From: DASTFY01 sp963813375 | GTDB taxonomy: Bacteria > Actinomycetota > Acidimicrobiia > Acidimicrobiales > Ilumatobacteraceae | Direction: 5' to 3' | NCBI GenBank assembly: GCA_963813375.1 | Contig: CAWEYT010000019.1 | Span: 186,001 to 250,000, forward strand | Length of the DNA stretch: 64,000 nt | In this document: positions 1 to 9,469 of the stretch, piece after piece | Numbering within the stretch: position 1 is the first letter of the stretch | How the letters are laid out: each line of letters starts with the position of its first letter | The notes under the pieces: generated by a model | What the model was told of the DNA's origin: nothing | What the model saw: the letters and a program-made list of their open reading frames with translations, nothing else | Database searches by the model: none | Translations under genes and position numbers: made by a program

Positions 1-91
1 TGTAGGGGACCGGAGCCGCCTGGTCGGCGTACTTGTCACGGATGGCCTTGACGGCCTCCATCCAGTCGTCGGACAGGAACTCGTGGGCCAC
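1..91 (-). CDS. SCP2-like sterol-carrier family protein (partial)
   Basis: Only the first 30 codons are inside the window. The GTG start is preceded by a clear AGGAGG ribosome site at about 98-103. The N-terminus (AHEFLSDDWMEAVKAIRDKY) resembles the opening helix of actinobacterial SCP2 sterol-transfer proteins, which bind lipids or act with thiolases. That family call rests on a short segment and is tentative. It is transcribed away from the TSUP gene, with about 130 bp between them. Confidence 0.55.
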   Translation of the reverse strand, partial: MAHEFLSDDWMEAVKAIRDKYADQAAPVPY

Positions 92-220
92 GGCGGATCC
101 TCCTGGGGCTGCGCCACTTGGGTTCGACGTCACGTGAGACGTCAGATGAGCGGCAGGGTAGCGGAGCAGGCAGACTGCCGGTCATGGTCGAGCCGTCATC
201 GTCGAGGTTCACTTGATCCG

Positions 221-937
221 GTGAGCGCGTCCGATCTGCTGCTGATCACCGTGCTGGTGGCGGGAGCGTCCTGCGTCCAGGGAGCGGCGGGGTTCGGGAT
301 GGGCCTGGTCGTCGCCCCGGTGCTGACCCTCATCGACCGGTCGTTCGCCCCCGCTCCGGTCATCCTCGCCGTGCTGCCGTTGACCCTCCTCGTGGCCTTT
401 CGGGACGGTGCCCACCTCGATCGCCGCGGCCTCGTCTGGGCCATCGCGGGACGACTGCCCGGCGCCGTGCTGGGCGCAGCCGCCGTCGCCGCGCTGTCCC
501 AGCACGCTCTCGCGCTGTTCCTGGGCCTGGCGGTCCTGGCTGCCGTCGCGGTGTCGCTGGTCGCGCCGCGGGTACGGCCGACGCGGGGCGCGCTGGTGTC
601 GGCGGGCTTCGCGTCGGGCTTCATGGGGACCACGACGTCCATCGGCGGGCCGCCGATGGCGCTCGTCTACCAGGGGAGCGACGGTCCCACCTTCCGTTCC
701 ACGCTCGCCACGTACTTCGCCTTCGGGGCGGCCATCTCGCTGGCCACCCTGGCCGTCGCCGGGCAGCTCGGGGCTCACGAGCTCCGGCTCGGCGCGCTGC
801 TCTGGCCGGGCGTCGCCATCGGCTTCCTCCTGTCGCGGCCGCTCACCCGCGTCCTCGACGACGGGTGGACGCGGCCGATGGTGCTGTCGATCTCGGCCCT
901 GTCGGCGGTGGTGCTGCTAGGGCAGGAGCTGCTGTGA
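221..937 (+). CDS. TSUP (TauE/SafE) family membrane transporter
   Basis: A 238-residue membrane protein with about eight hydrophobic segments. The first carries the motif GAAGFGMG (about residues 17-24) and the second half has GFMGTTTSIGGPPMA, the paired glycine-rich signatures of TauE/SafE (TSUP) permeases, which export sulfite, sulfonates or other small anions. I chose the GTG at 221 because it begins directly before the first membrane segment; an upstream extension would add a basic, non-membrane stretch. The stop overlaps the next gene's start as GTGA, so the two are translationally coupled. Substrate unknown. Confidence 0.85.
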   Translation: MSASDLLLITVLVAGASCVQGAAGFGMGLVVAPVLTLIDRSFAPAPVILAVLPLTLLVAFRDGAHLDRRGLVWAIAGRLPGAVLGAAAVAALSQHALALFLGLAVLAAVAVSLVAPRVRPTRGALVSAGFASGFMGTTTSIGGPPMALVYQGSDGPTFRSTLATYFAFGAAISLATLAVAGQLGAHELRLGALLWPGVAIGFLLSRPLTRVLDDGWTRPMVLSISALSAVVLLGQELL

Positions 938-1986
938 GGGGCGCGGCGTGGCGGGTCCCGGTGCTCGCCGCCGTCTGGCTGGTGCTGCTGGCCGGCCCGG
1001 CCGCGGCCGATCCGGCCCGTCCCGGTGACGTGCGCTCGGAGGTCACGGCCGTCACCCCCGCGGCCGACGGCGTCACCGCGGAGGTGGTCGGTGGCGACAG
1101 CTTCCTCCGCCTCCGGGTGGAGCCCGGCCGGGAGGTCGTCGTGATCGGCTATGCGGACGAGCCGTACCTCCGCGTCGGCGCCGACGGCACGGTCGAGGTC
1201 AACGATCGCTCTCCCGCCCGCTGGCTCAACGAGGACCGCCTCGCCGCCGTCGATCTCCCCGCGGACGTGGACCCCCAGGCCCCGCCGGCGTGGCGGATCA
1301 TCGGACGCGACGGGGAGGCGGCCTGGCACGACCACCGCATCCATCGGATGGCCCCCGGGCGGCCCGATCCGCCGGTGCAGGACTGGCGGGTGCCCCTGAC
1401 CGTGGACGGCCGGCCGGTCACCATCGAGGGCCACTACCGCTACGTGCCGCCTTCACCGGCCTGGCCCTGGTGGGCGCTGGCCGGCGCGGTCGCGGCCCTC
1501 GGGATCGCCTGGCCGCGGTCGCGCATCGGGACCGTGGGGGTGCCTGTGGCCGGTCTCCTCGTCGTGCTCGTCGGCCTCCGCCTCGCCGCCGTGCCGGCGG
1601 GCGACGCCCAAGGTGCGACGGCGATGGCGCTCGGTGCGATCGCCGTGGTCCTCGGCGTCGCCGGCCTCTTGCTGCGGCGGCGCCCATCCGTGCAGGGCGC
1701 GTTCGAGGCCGCGGGAGGGGCCGCCCTCGTGGCCTCGGCCATCCCCCGCCTCGGGGTCTTCTCCCACAGCGTGCTCGTCACCGACGCGCCGGCCTGGCTC
1801 GACCGTCTCAGCGTCTCACTGGCCCTCGGTGTCGGTGCCGCCGCGGTCGTCGTCGGTGTGCGCGGGGTGCTCGCCCCCGGACACGTGCCGGGTGACCAGC
1901 TCGCACCGGCGGGTCAGCTCGGCGGGTACCAGCCTCCGGGCACCAGCGCGTCCGCCTCCGGCGGCCCCCACGACCCCCGCTCATAG
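934..1986 (+). CDS. Secreted/membrane protein of unknown function with C-terminal membrane segments
   Basis: 350 residues starting at the GTG of a GTGA overlap with the TSUP gene. A signal peptide (residues 1 to about 25, ending in AAADP) is followed by an extracytoplasmic domain of about 150 residues rich in charged and Trp residues, then about six hydrophobic segments. I recognise the layout from hypothetical proteins found near CopC/CopD-type genes in actinobacteria (one such gene lies 3 kb away), but cannot name a function. Its last 73 bp overlap the 3' end of zwf on the opposite strand. Confidence 0.7.
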   Translation: MRGAAWRVPVLAAVWLVLLAGPAAADPARPGDVRSEVTAVTPAADGVTAEVVGGDSFLRLRVEPGREVVVIGYADEPYLRVGADGTVEVNDRSPARWLNEDRLAAVDLPADVDPQAPPAWRIIGRDGEAAWHDHRIHRMAPGRPDPPVQDWRVPLTVDGRPVTIEGHYRYVPPSPAWPWWALAGAVAALGIAWPRSRIGTVGVPVAGLLVVLVGLRLAAVPAGDAQGATAMALGAIAVVLGVAGLLLRRRPSVQGAFEAAGGAALVASAIPRLGVFSHSVLVTDAPAWLDRLSVSLALGVGAAAVVVGVRGVLAPGHVPGDQLAPAGQLGGYQPPGTSASASGGPHDPRS

Positions 1987-3302
1987 GGGAAGACGGGACC
2001 GGGCTCGTCCAGCATCGGCTGGACGATGCGCCACGTCCGCTCCACGACGTCCTGGCGGGCGAAGCGGCGCGGGTTGCCGGCCAGCGCGTCGCCGAGCAGC
2101 CGCTCGTACGCGTCCTGCCGCTCGCCCAGTGCGGCCGCGAAGTCGACGGTGAGGTTGACGTCCTCGCTGTCCATGTGCTCGCCGGGGGTCTTGGCCTGCA
2201 GCGTGAAGGTCACGCCGTCGTTCTCGCCGAGCCGGAAGCGCACGAGGTTGCGGTGCGGCGCGGGCCCGCCGGCCTCGTCGAAGAGCAGGCGGGGCGGGTC
2301 GTTGAACTCGACCACGGCCTCGGTGGCGGCGTGAGCGAGCGCCTTGCCGGCCCGGACGTAGAACGGGACGCCGGCCCACCGCCACGAGTCGATCTCGAGG
2401 CGGGCGGCCACGAACGTCTCCGTGGTCGAGCCCGGGGCCACACCCTGCTCGTCGAGGTACCCGACGTACTGGCCACGGACGACGTCCGAGCAGCAGATGC
2501 TCTCGGTGGCGGCGAAGACCTTGGCCTTCTCGTCCTGGAGGAAGTCGGCCTCGGGACCCACGGGAGGTTCCATGGCCAGGAGCGCGACCACCTGGAGGAG
2601 ATGGTTCTGCACCACGTCGCGCAGCGCACCGACCGAGTCGTAGAAGCTGCCCCTGCCCTCCACGCCGATGGTCTCGGCCAGCGTCACCTGGACGCTGCGC
2701 ACGTAGTTGCGCTTCCACACCGGCTCCAGCAGGGCGTTGGAGAACCGGAACACCATCAGGTCCTCCACGCTCTCCTTGCCCAGGTAGTGGTCGATGCGGA
2801 AGATCCGCTCCTCGGGGAACGACTTGTGGAGGACGCCGTTGAGCTCCCGGGCGGACGCGAGGTCGCGGCCGAAGGGCTTCTCCACGACGACGCGTCCCCG
2901 CTTCGTCAGGCCCACGGTCTCCAGCGACTCGATGACGAGCGGGAACGCGGACGGCGGGATGGCCAGGTAGAACACGGCGTGGCGGGAGTGGTGGCGGTCC
3001 AACGTCTCGGCCAGCGTCTGGAAGGTGGCGATGTCTGCGTAGTCGCCGGCCACGAGATCGAGGCGGCCGCACAGCGAGTCGATCACGGCCGCCATGGCGT
3101 CGGGCTTGGAAGCGAGGATGGCATCGTGCGCGTGCTGCCGGAACCCCTCGTCCGACCAGCTGCTGCGGGCCACGCCGATGACCGGTACGTGGAGGCGGCT
3201 GTCGCGCTCCAGGTTGTAGAGCGACGGGAACAGCTTGCGCTTCGACAGGTCGCCGGTGGCGCCGAACAGCACCAGGACGTCGGCCTCGGGCTGCACGCTC
3301 AC
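1914..3302 (-). CDS. zwf: Glucose-6-phosphate 1-dehydrogenase
   Basis: 462 residues, slightly short for the family (about 480-510). It oxidises glucose-6-phosphate to 6-phosphogluconolactone with NADP+, feeding the oxidative pentose phosphate pathway. The nucleotide-binding motif GATGDLSKRKL lies near the N-terminus and the catalytic signature RIDHYLGKE is intact; VVEKPFGRDL is the usual EKPFG block. The start is the GTG at 3302, facing the MDMPI gene over only 24 bp. No opcA or tkt/tal genes sit beside it, unlike many actinobacterial zwf loci. The 3' end runs 73 bp into the convergent membrane-protein gene. Confidence 0.95.
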   Translation of the reverse strand: MSVQPEADVLVLFGATGDLSKRKLFPSLYNLERDSRLHVPVIGVARSSWSDEGFRQHAHDAILASKPDAMAAVIDSLCGRLDLVAGDYADIATFQTLAETLDRHHSRHAVFYLAIPPSAFPLVIESLETVGLTKRGRVVVEKPFGRDLASARELNGVLHKSFPEERIFRIDHYLGKESVEDLMVFRFSNALLEPVWKRNYVRSVQVTLAETIGVEGRGSFYDSVGALRDVVQNHLLQVVALLAMEPPVGPEADFLQDEKAKVFAATESICCSDVVRGQYVGYLDEQGVAPGSTTETFVAARLEIDSWRWAGVPFYVRAGKALAHAATEAVVEFNDPPRLLFDEAGGPAPHRNLVRFRLGENDGVTFTLQAKTPGEHMDSEDVNLTVDFAAALGERQDAYERLLGDALAGNPRRFARQDVVERTWRIVQPMLDEPGPVFPYERGSWGPPEADALVPGGWYPPS

Positions 3303-3312
3303 GACCCTACGG

Positions 3313-3318
3313 TACGGT
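3313..3318 (+). promoter_or_regulatory. Candidate -10 element of a leaderless promoter
   Basis: TACGGT lies 8 nt before the GTG at 3327, the spacing expected if transcription begins at the start codon. No ribosome site lies between them. The whole divergent gap to zwf is 24 bp, so the -35 region would fall inside zwf coding sequence. Confidence 0.4.
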
Positions 3319-3326
3319 CGCCCGCC

Positions 3327-4001
3327 GTGGACACATCGGAGCCGGACCCGCGCGAGCTCGACGCCGTGGTGGCCGGTTGCGCGTCGGCGCACCAACGTCT
3401 GCTGGCGACGATGGACGCCCTGGACGACGTGTCCGTGGCGCAGCCGTCGCTCCTGCCGGGCTGGACGGTCGGGCACGTCACGACGCATCTCGCCCGCCAG
3501 GCCGACAGCGTGATCCGGGTGCTCGAGGCTGCCTCCCGGGGCGAGCCCGCCGAGCGGTACCCCGGTGGCCGCGATCAGCGCACGGCCGAGATCGAGGCCG
3601 GCGCGGCCCGCCCCGCAAAGGAGCAGGCCGAGGACGTCCGCCGCACCATCTGGCGCCTGGAGTCGACGTGGGCCTCGGTCCCGGCCGCGGGGTGGGCGCT
3701 CACCGGCACGCTCCTGGGCCAGGCCGAGGCGGTGTCCGACCTGCCGTTCCGCCGGTGGCGGGAGGTCGAGGTCCACCATGCCGACCTGGGGCTGGCGGAC
3801 TTCACCTGGGACGACTGGTCTGACGGGTACGTCCGGAGGGACCTGAGCCGGGCGGAGATGGCCTGGGCGGCGCGCCGGCCGATGGGTCTCACCGCGCTTC
3901 CCGCGGCCGCGCTCGCGCTCTCCCCGCCCCGCCGGCTGGCGTGGTTGCTCGGCCGGCTCGAGGTCGACGGTCTGGAGGCGGCCCAGCCATGGGGGTGGTG
4001 A
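3327..4001 (+). CDS. Maleylpyruvate isomerase-family (MDMPI/DinB-like) protein
   Basis: 224 residues. The N-terminus has the four-helix MDMPI pattern: LLATMDALDDVSVAQPSLLPGWTVGH-type sequence, then HVTTHLARQADS, where the His residues match the metal-binding positions of mycothiol-dependent maleylpyruvate isomerases. A second region with EVHHADLGL (about residues 150-160) supplies another His pair. Family members use mycothiol for isomerisation or detoxification; the substrate here is unknown. It overlaps the downstream PLP gene by 13 bp. A second, divergent member lies at 30149-30787. Confidence 0.8.
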   Translation: MDTSEPDPRELDAVVAGCASAHQRLLATMDALDDVSVAQPSLLPGWTVGHVTTHLARQADSVIRVLEAASRGEPAERYPGGRDQRTAEIEAGAARPAKEQAEDVRRTIWRLESTWASVPAAGWALTGTLLGQAEAVSDLPFRRWREVEVHHADLGLADFTWDDWSDGYVRRDLSRAEMAWAARRPMGLTALPAAALALSPPRRLAWLLGRLEVDGLEAAQPWGW

Positions 4002-5164
4002 CGTCGGGGTTCGACGACCTGGACGTCGCCTGGCTCGAGGCCAAGCCCGGCGCCAAGTGGCACCGCCACGGCCCGGGGAGGTTGGCCGCCTGGGTGGCGG
4101 ACATGGACTTCCCCGCCCCGCCACCCGTGGCCGCCGCGCTCCACGCGTTCGTCGACGCCGGCGACCTGGGCTACCCGGACTGGCTCGAGGGGACCCCGCT
4201 GCGCGCGCTGTTCGCGCAGCGGATGGCCGAGCGCTTCGCCTGGACGGCCGCGCCGGAGCACGTGCGTGAGCTGTGCGACGTCGTGCAGGGCGTGCAGATC
4301 GCCCTGCACCTGGCCACGCCGCCCGGCTCGTCGATCGCCCTCCACACCCCGGCCTATCCGCCCTTCTTCCGCACCTCGGCCGCGATGGGCAGGCCGATCC
4401 TCACCATCCCCGCCATCCGCACGGGCGACGGCTGGGGTTACGACAACGAGCGGTTCGCCCGCGACCTCGCAGCCGCGGAGGGTGGATGCCGCACGCTGTT
4501 GCTCTGCAACCCGCAGAACCCGACCGGTCACGTGTTCTCGCGCGACGAGCTGGCGGCGCTGGCGGATCTGGCCGAGGAGCACGACCTCCTGATCATCAGC
4601 GACGAGATCCACGCCGATCTCGTGTACGAGCCGGCCGGCCACGTCCCGATCGCCTCGCTGGGCCCGGACGTGGCGGCCCGCACGCTGACCCTGACGTCGG
4701 CGACGAAGGCCTTCAACGTCGCCGGCGTCCGGTGCGCGGTTGCCCACGTGGGCCCCCCGGCCCTGCGCGAGAACTGGGACGCCCAACCGGACCACTTGTT
4801 CGGCATCGTCAGCCGGTTCGGGGTCGAAGCCACACGGGCGGCCTGGCAGCACGGTGACGAGTGGCTGGCGACGGCCATCGGTGTCCTCGATCGCAACCGC
4901 AGGCTGCTGGGCCAGCTCCTCGCCGACCGCCTGCCCGCCGTCGACTACGCGCTCCCGCAGGCGACCTACCTGGCCTGGCTGGACTTCCGGGACCTCGGGC
5001 TCCGCGACCGCCCCGAGACCGTGCTGCGTGACGGTGGGGTCGTCCTCTACCCCGGCCCGGAGTTCGGTCCCGGTGGCGAGGGGTTCGCGCGATGCAACTT
5101 CGCCACCAGCGCCACCGTGCTGGAGGCCATCGTCGACCGGATGGCCGCCGCGCTCACGAGTTGA
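3989..5164 (+). CDS. MalY/PatB-type PLP-dependent C-S lyase or aminotransferase
   Basis: 391 residues, fold type I. Visible landmarks are WVADMDFP (about 35-42), NPQNPTG (174-180), SDEIHADL with the PLP-contacting Asp205, and SATKAFN with the Schiff-base Lys240. SDEIH and the early ADMDF block fit the MalY/PatB class of cystathionine beta-lyase-like enzymes rather than AspC. The expected reaction is beta-elimination of cystathionine or cysteine conjugates. The start is the ATG at 3989, 13 bp inside the MDMPI gene. A mycothiol-family protein next to a C-S lyase suggests shared thiol-conjugate chemistry (inference). Confidence 0.85.
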   Translation: MGVVTSGFDDLDVAWLEAKPGAKWHRHGPGRLAAWVADMDFPAPPPVAAALHAFVDAGDLGYPDWLEGTPLRALFAQRMAERFAWTAAPEHVRELCDVVQGVQIALHLATPPGSSIALHTPAYPPFFRTSAAMGRPILTIPAIRTGDGWGYDNERFARDLAAAEGGCRTLLLCNPQNPTGHVFSRDELAALADLAEEHDLLIISDEIHADLVYEPAGHVPIASLGPDVAARTLTLTSATKAFNVAGVRCAVAHVGPPALRENWDAQPDHLFGIVSRFGVEATRAAWQHGDEWLATAIGVLDRNRRLLGQLLADRLPAVDYALPQATYLAWLDFRDLGLRDRPETVLRDGGVVLYPGPEFGPGGEGFARCNFATSATVLEAIVDRMAAALTS

Positions 5165-5230
5165 CCTGCCGGTTACATCGGCCGAGGGGTCGCGGGCGCG
5201 TCCGTGGACCGCCCGGGCCAGAATGACGTG

Positions 5231-7027
5231 ATGCGCCGTGCCGCGGTCCTCTCTCTGCTCGCCCTCGGTGGCGGGGATCGCGCTCGGCGCTCGGTGGCGC
5301 CAGTCCGGCCCATGCACACGCCACGCTGGAGTCGTCCTCGCCCGCGGCGTCGTCCGTCCTCGACGAGCCACCGGCGGACATCACCCTCGACTTCTCCGAG
5401 CCCGTCACCGCCCAGGACGGCGGCATCCGGCTGCTCGACTCCTCGGCCGCTCCCATCATCCTCGGCCCACCCGAGCAGGGGAGCGACTCCACGGTCGTGG
5501 TGGCGGCCGTCCCCGAGATCCCCGACGGCGCCTACGTGGTGGCCTGGCAGGTCGTGTCCCAGGACGGGCATCCGCTGTCGGGCGCGTTCGCGTTCCAGGT
5601 CGGCCGCGACGCCGCCATCGACACGCGGGACCTGCTGGCCTCCGTCCTCAGCGGCCAGCAGGGCGACGGCACGGTCGAGCAGTTGGCCACGTTCGCCCGC
5701 CTGCTGACCTACGCCGGCCTGGCGCTGGGCATCGGTGGCGCGGCCTTTGCCACTGCCATCTGGCCGTCGGCCTCGGGTCGGTGGTCGGCCCGCCGCCTCG
5801 TGTGGTTCGGCTGGGCCGCCGTCGCGCTGGCGACGCTGGGCACGATCCTGATCAGCGGCCCGTACCTCACGGGGCGCTCCATCGGTGACGTCGGGGACCT
5901 GGACCTCCTGCGCAGCGTGGCGGACACGCGTGTCGTCCAGATGGCGGTGATCCGCCTGGCGCTCGTCGCTGCTGGCCCTCCCGCTCGTCGCCCGCCTGGC
6001 TCGGGGGTGGGGCGGCAACGCGCAGCTGGCGGGGGTGTTGCTCGGTGAGCTGATCATCGGGACCGTGGCCCTCGCCGGCCATTCCGGGAGCGGTCGCTAC
6101 CCCGCGCTCGGCGTGCTGCTCGACGCCGTCCACCTGGCCGCCATGGCCGTCTGGCTCGGTGGCCTTGCCCTCCTCGTCGTCCTCCTGCCCTCGTCCGGAC
6201 AGCCCGGGCCGTCCGGCCCCGTGGAGCCCGGCGAACCCGCTGAGCGGGCCACGCTCCCCGCGGGGGACGGTGACGGGAGCCCGGTGGCCACCGACGGCGA
6301 TGGCAGCGAGACCGAGCCGGCGCTGACCACGGGCAGCGTGGGTGCCGCCATGGCACCGCCCGACGAGGCTTCGGAGGGCGTGGCCCGCTTCTCCGCCGTC
6401 GCGTTCGCCTGCGTCGTCGCCCTCGTCGTGACCGGCGTGGTGCAGACATGGCGGGTCCTCCCCGGTGGTCTCGGCGACCTGACGTCGACGGACTACGGCC
6501 GGACCCTGCTGGTGAAGCTGATCTTCGTGGCCGGCCTGGTCGCGCTGGGCTGGGGGAGCCGGCGGTTGGTGGCCCGGCGCCTCCTCGGACCGCCGCTGTG
6601 GCGCTCCGTGGCGACCGAGGTCGTCATCGCGGTGGCCGTCCTCGTCGTCACCGCCATCCTCACCGGCAGCCCGCCCGCCGAGGCGCAGACCACGTCGCGC
6701 ACGGTGTCGGCGACGATGGTGCAGGGCGATCTCCTGGCCGACGTCAGCCTCATCCCCGCGCGGGTCGGCGCCAACGACCTGCACCTCACGTTCAGTCCGC
6801 CGGGGGGCACGCTCGACGCGGTCAAGGACGCCACGGCCCGCCTCGTGCTGCCCGAGCGGGACGACCTCGGCCCGCTGCCGATCGAGCTCGTCCCGGCTGG
6901 TCCGAACCACTACATCGCCAACGGCCTGCAGATCCCGTACGAGGGCGACTGGACGCTCGAGGTCGTGGCCACCACCGCCCAGGACGCGACCGTCCGCCTC
7001 ACCACCACGCTCGACGTCGATTCCTGA
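5231..7027 (+). CDS. CopC-CopD-type copper protein with C-terminal YtkA/FixH-like domain (frameshifted as read)
   Basis: The signal peptide begins at the ATG at 5231. After two apparent +1 shifts between about 5265 and 5310 the mature CopC beta-sandwich begins (HAHATLESSSPA, with the His that usually ligands copper), followed by SQDGHPLSGAF. CopD membrane helices start near 5690. A third +1 shift near 5968 separates the first helices from the rest, which reads on from about 5972 to 7027. The last ~110 residues form an extracytoplasmic beta domain resembling YtkA/FixH. Expected role: periplasmic copper binding and membrane passage. All three modules appear to belong to one polypeptide; the breaks look like single-base insertions. 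Confidence 0.75.
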
Positions 7028-7060
7028 GGGGCTCGCTGACGACGGGCGGCTGCGCGTCCG

Positions 7061-9041
7061 TCACGCCACCCAGGCGCGACCCTCGGCCATGGTGTCGCCC
7101 ACGACGGCCTGGAGGTGCTCGGCTCGCTCCCGCACCGTCGTGTCATCGCCGGCGATCGCTGCTCCGGTGGCCAGTTGCCGGTAGGCGGCGGCGTTGGCGT
7201 TGTCGCCGCGTCGCGTCGCGGCGGCGCCCTCAGCCGCGCCCGGATCCACTCCGGTGGCGACTTGCGATGGCGGCACAGGCCGGCCACGGGATTGTGCGAC
7301 CACCATCGCTCCGATCGCCACCTTCAGGCGCGCGGTCGTGAGGGCCTGGCCGGCCTCGGTCCTGGCCCGGACGTCCGCGGCGGACTCGGGCCGCAGGAAC
7401 GACAGCGCCAGCTCGCCCAGGCTGCCGGGTCCCACGGCGGCGCTGGCGTCCGACACCGGATCCCACGCCCCGGCCGCGATCCGTGGGACGCGCCCCAGGC
7501 CGACGCTGGCCACGTCGATGGCGAGATCGAGCCCGGCGACCTGCGCCTGGAATCGCTCGTGGTCGATGCGGCTGCGGTCCCAGGCCCGGTCGCCCACGAT
7601 GCCATCGAGGGCGCCGACAGCGAACGTCTCCCGCCGGACGGCGTCGTCGGCACCCGGCGCCAGGAGATCGGTGTCTGCGACCCGCCTGAACCACGTCGCC
7701 AGCGCCGCCTCCTGGAGCTCGGCGGCCGTGCGATCGTCGACCACCAGCCGGCCGAGCAGGCGGGCCACCTCCCGGTCCTCCCAGCCGGGCCATGCCGATC
7801 CGTCCTCCTGGCAGGAGGAACCGGCGCCGTCGCAGCGGTTGACGAGGTGGACGAGCTGGCGGCCGGTGTACAGCCCGAGACCGGCGGGCAGCGTCGCGCC
7901 GGGCCGGCCGGTCAGACGGCCCTCGGAGTCCGGGGCCGGGGCGCGAGCCTCGCGTTCGCCGAGCAGATGGTCGACGACCGTGAGCACGCCGTGGACCGAG
8001 CGCCGCACCTCGTCCCGATCCGCCGCCGTGCGGACCGTGGAGGGATCGGTGGACGCCAGCAGCAGCGCGCCGCTGGTCGGGGGCGAGGAGGACGTGTTGC
8101 TGAGCAGAGCGGTCAGATCGCTCAGATCCGGACCTGCCCCGAGCTCGAGGAGGAATCGACGGCCCGCCCGACCGTCCACGGTCAGCGCTCCGAGGACTTG
8201 GTCGCCGACCAGCTGCGGGTGCGGCAGCTCGGACGGCGACGAAGAAGTCAGGCGGCGCCACTGCGCGGTTCCCCACCGGGCGAGCTCGTCTCGTCGTGAG
8301 CGCGCCCGCCATGCCCGCACCGATGAGGAGCAGCCGGCTGGCGGCCAGGAGCGGTCCGCCCAGGGCCGCGGCGTCCCACGTGTCCGTGCGCCGTTCGCCC
8401 TGTGACCGCGCTGCCGCCCAGAGCGTGCCGAAGGCGTCGATCGCGTGGCGGGCGCGGCCGGCGACGGGCTGGTCGGCTGCGCCGGGCAGATGGGCCGACG
8501 TGAACCGCGCCGACGCGGTGGCGAGCAGTGCCCCGAAGACCTCCGGCCCGATGGCGTCGAGGAAGGTCGACCTCGCGGCCGGGTCGGCGGCGAGGTGATC
8601 GAGGTAGCGCAGCACCGGATCGACGGCTTCGCCGTCGCCCTCCAGCAGCTCGCGCCAGCGCTCGGGTGTGAGCCATCCCGCCACCAGCCGGGCGTTGAGC
8701 GCGTCCTGCTGCCGATCCCAGCCGGCGGCGGGCGGGGTCGGATCGCTCGCCGTGCGCCAGCGACCGCCGCGGTGCAAGGCCCACAGGTCGAGGTCACGAG
8801 GATCGAGCTGGACGGTGCGGTAGGCGCCGAGGGGATCGGCCCGCAGGACGAGCCCCACGGCCTGGGCGAGCCCGGCCAGCTCGGCGAGCTGCCGCCGGTG
8901 GACGGTGGCGGCCTCGTCGGCCGCGCGCCGCGCCCGTGATGTCGCCAGCGCCCGGGAGTGGAGCCGCTCGCCGAGCGCGGTGTCCAGGGCCCCGAGCAGG
9001 ATGGCCAGCGCGCACGGGTCGTAGCCGAGGTAGCCGCCCAT
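7061..9041 (-). CDS. Large alpha-helical protein, partner of WXG100-like protein (frameshifted as read)
   Basis: The start is the ATG at 9041, 3 bp after the upstream small gene. Reading is open to about 8290, where a +1 shift (in the run encoding GALTTRR/DELARWG) moves the frame, which then continues to a stop at 7061; about 660 residues in total. It is Ala/Arg-rich and helical, with a hydrophobic segment near residues 240-260 (PLLAASRLLLIGAGMAGAL). I recognise no catalytic motif. Pairing with a WXG100-sized protein suggests an ESX/type VII-like substrate, but no secretion ATPase is in the window. Function unknown. Confidence 0.55.
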
Positions 9042-9044
9042 CGT

Positions 9045-9341
9045 CTACGGCACCAGGGCCAGCTGCGCACTGGCCGCGGCGCGCTCGAGGTCACTGGCCT
9101 CCTGGTCGAGCAGCGACGCCTCCCGTCGGAGGTCATCGGCCGCCGCGCTCAGCTCCTGGCGGGCGGTGCGCACAGCCTCCTCGAGGCGCGCCGCGGTCGG
9201 TCCCACCCACGTGCGGTGACCGGCGAGCCGGGTGAGATCGTGGATGGCCGACCGATCCAGACCGGCCGCGATGGCGCGCAGCGCGTCGGCGTCGCCTCGG
9301 GCCCGCCGCGCCGCGCCCCGGAGCTCGTCCGCGGTGGTCAC
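9045..9341 (-). CDS. WXG100-like small helical protein
   Basis: 98 residues from the GTG at 9341. Two predicted helices flank a central HRTWVGPTA turn, so Trp-x-Gly sits mid-protein as in ESAT-6/WXG100 proteins; the C-terminal half is heptad-like (LRREASLLDQEASDLERA). The frame extends upstream of 9341, but that extension runs through the intergenic inverted repeats and is unlikely to be coding. It sits 3 bp ahead of the large helical gene, so the two are probably co-translated. WXG100 proteins form helical hairpin dimers exported with larger partners; here that is inferred from size, motif and pairing only. Confidence 0.55.
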   Translation of the reverse strand: MTTADELRGAARRARGDADALRAIAAGLDRSAIHDLTRLAGHRTWVGPTAARLEEAVRTARQELSAAADDLRREASLLDQEASDLERAAASAQLALVP

Positions 9342-9392
9342 GGTCGAGAGAGTGTGCGCGGCGCTATCCGGATCGGAAACGGGCCCTATAGC

Positions 9393-9445
9393 CGCACAAA
9401 TCGCGCCGAGTGACGCCAGGATGGTCGGTCTGCGCGATTTGTGCG
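9393..9445. repeat. Perfect 14-bp inverted repeat, candidate operator pair
   Basis: CGCACAAATCGCGC at 9393-9406 is the exact reverse complement of 9432-9445, separated by 25 bp. It lies between the end of the thiamine transporter operon and the WXG100-like gene. Read on the minus strand, TATAGG follows the promoter-proximal arm by 2 nt, so that arm would sit in the -10/-35 spacer. The loop is too long, and lacks a T tract, for a normal terminator. AGTGAC follows each 5'-to-3' copy on the plus strand. Confidence 0.5.
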
Positions 9446-9469
9446 CCAGAAGTGACACCCGCCCGGCGG

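Noticed and set aside
9393..9445. The inverted repeat as a rho-independent terminator of the thiamine operon.
   Set aside because: The loop would be 25 nt and no T tract follows on either strand.
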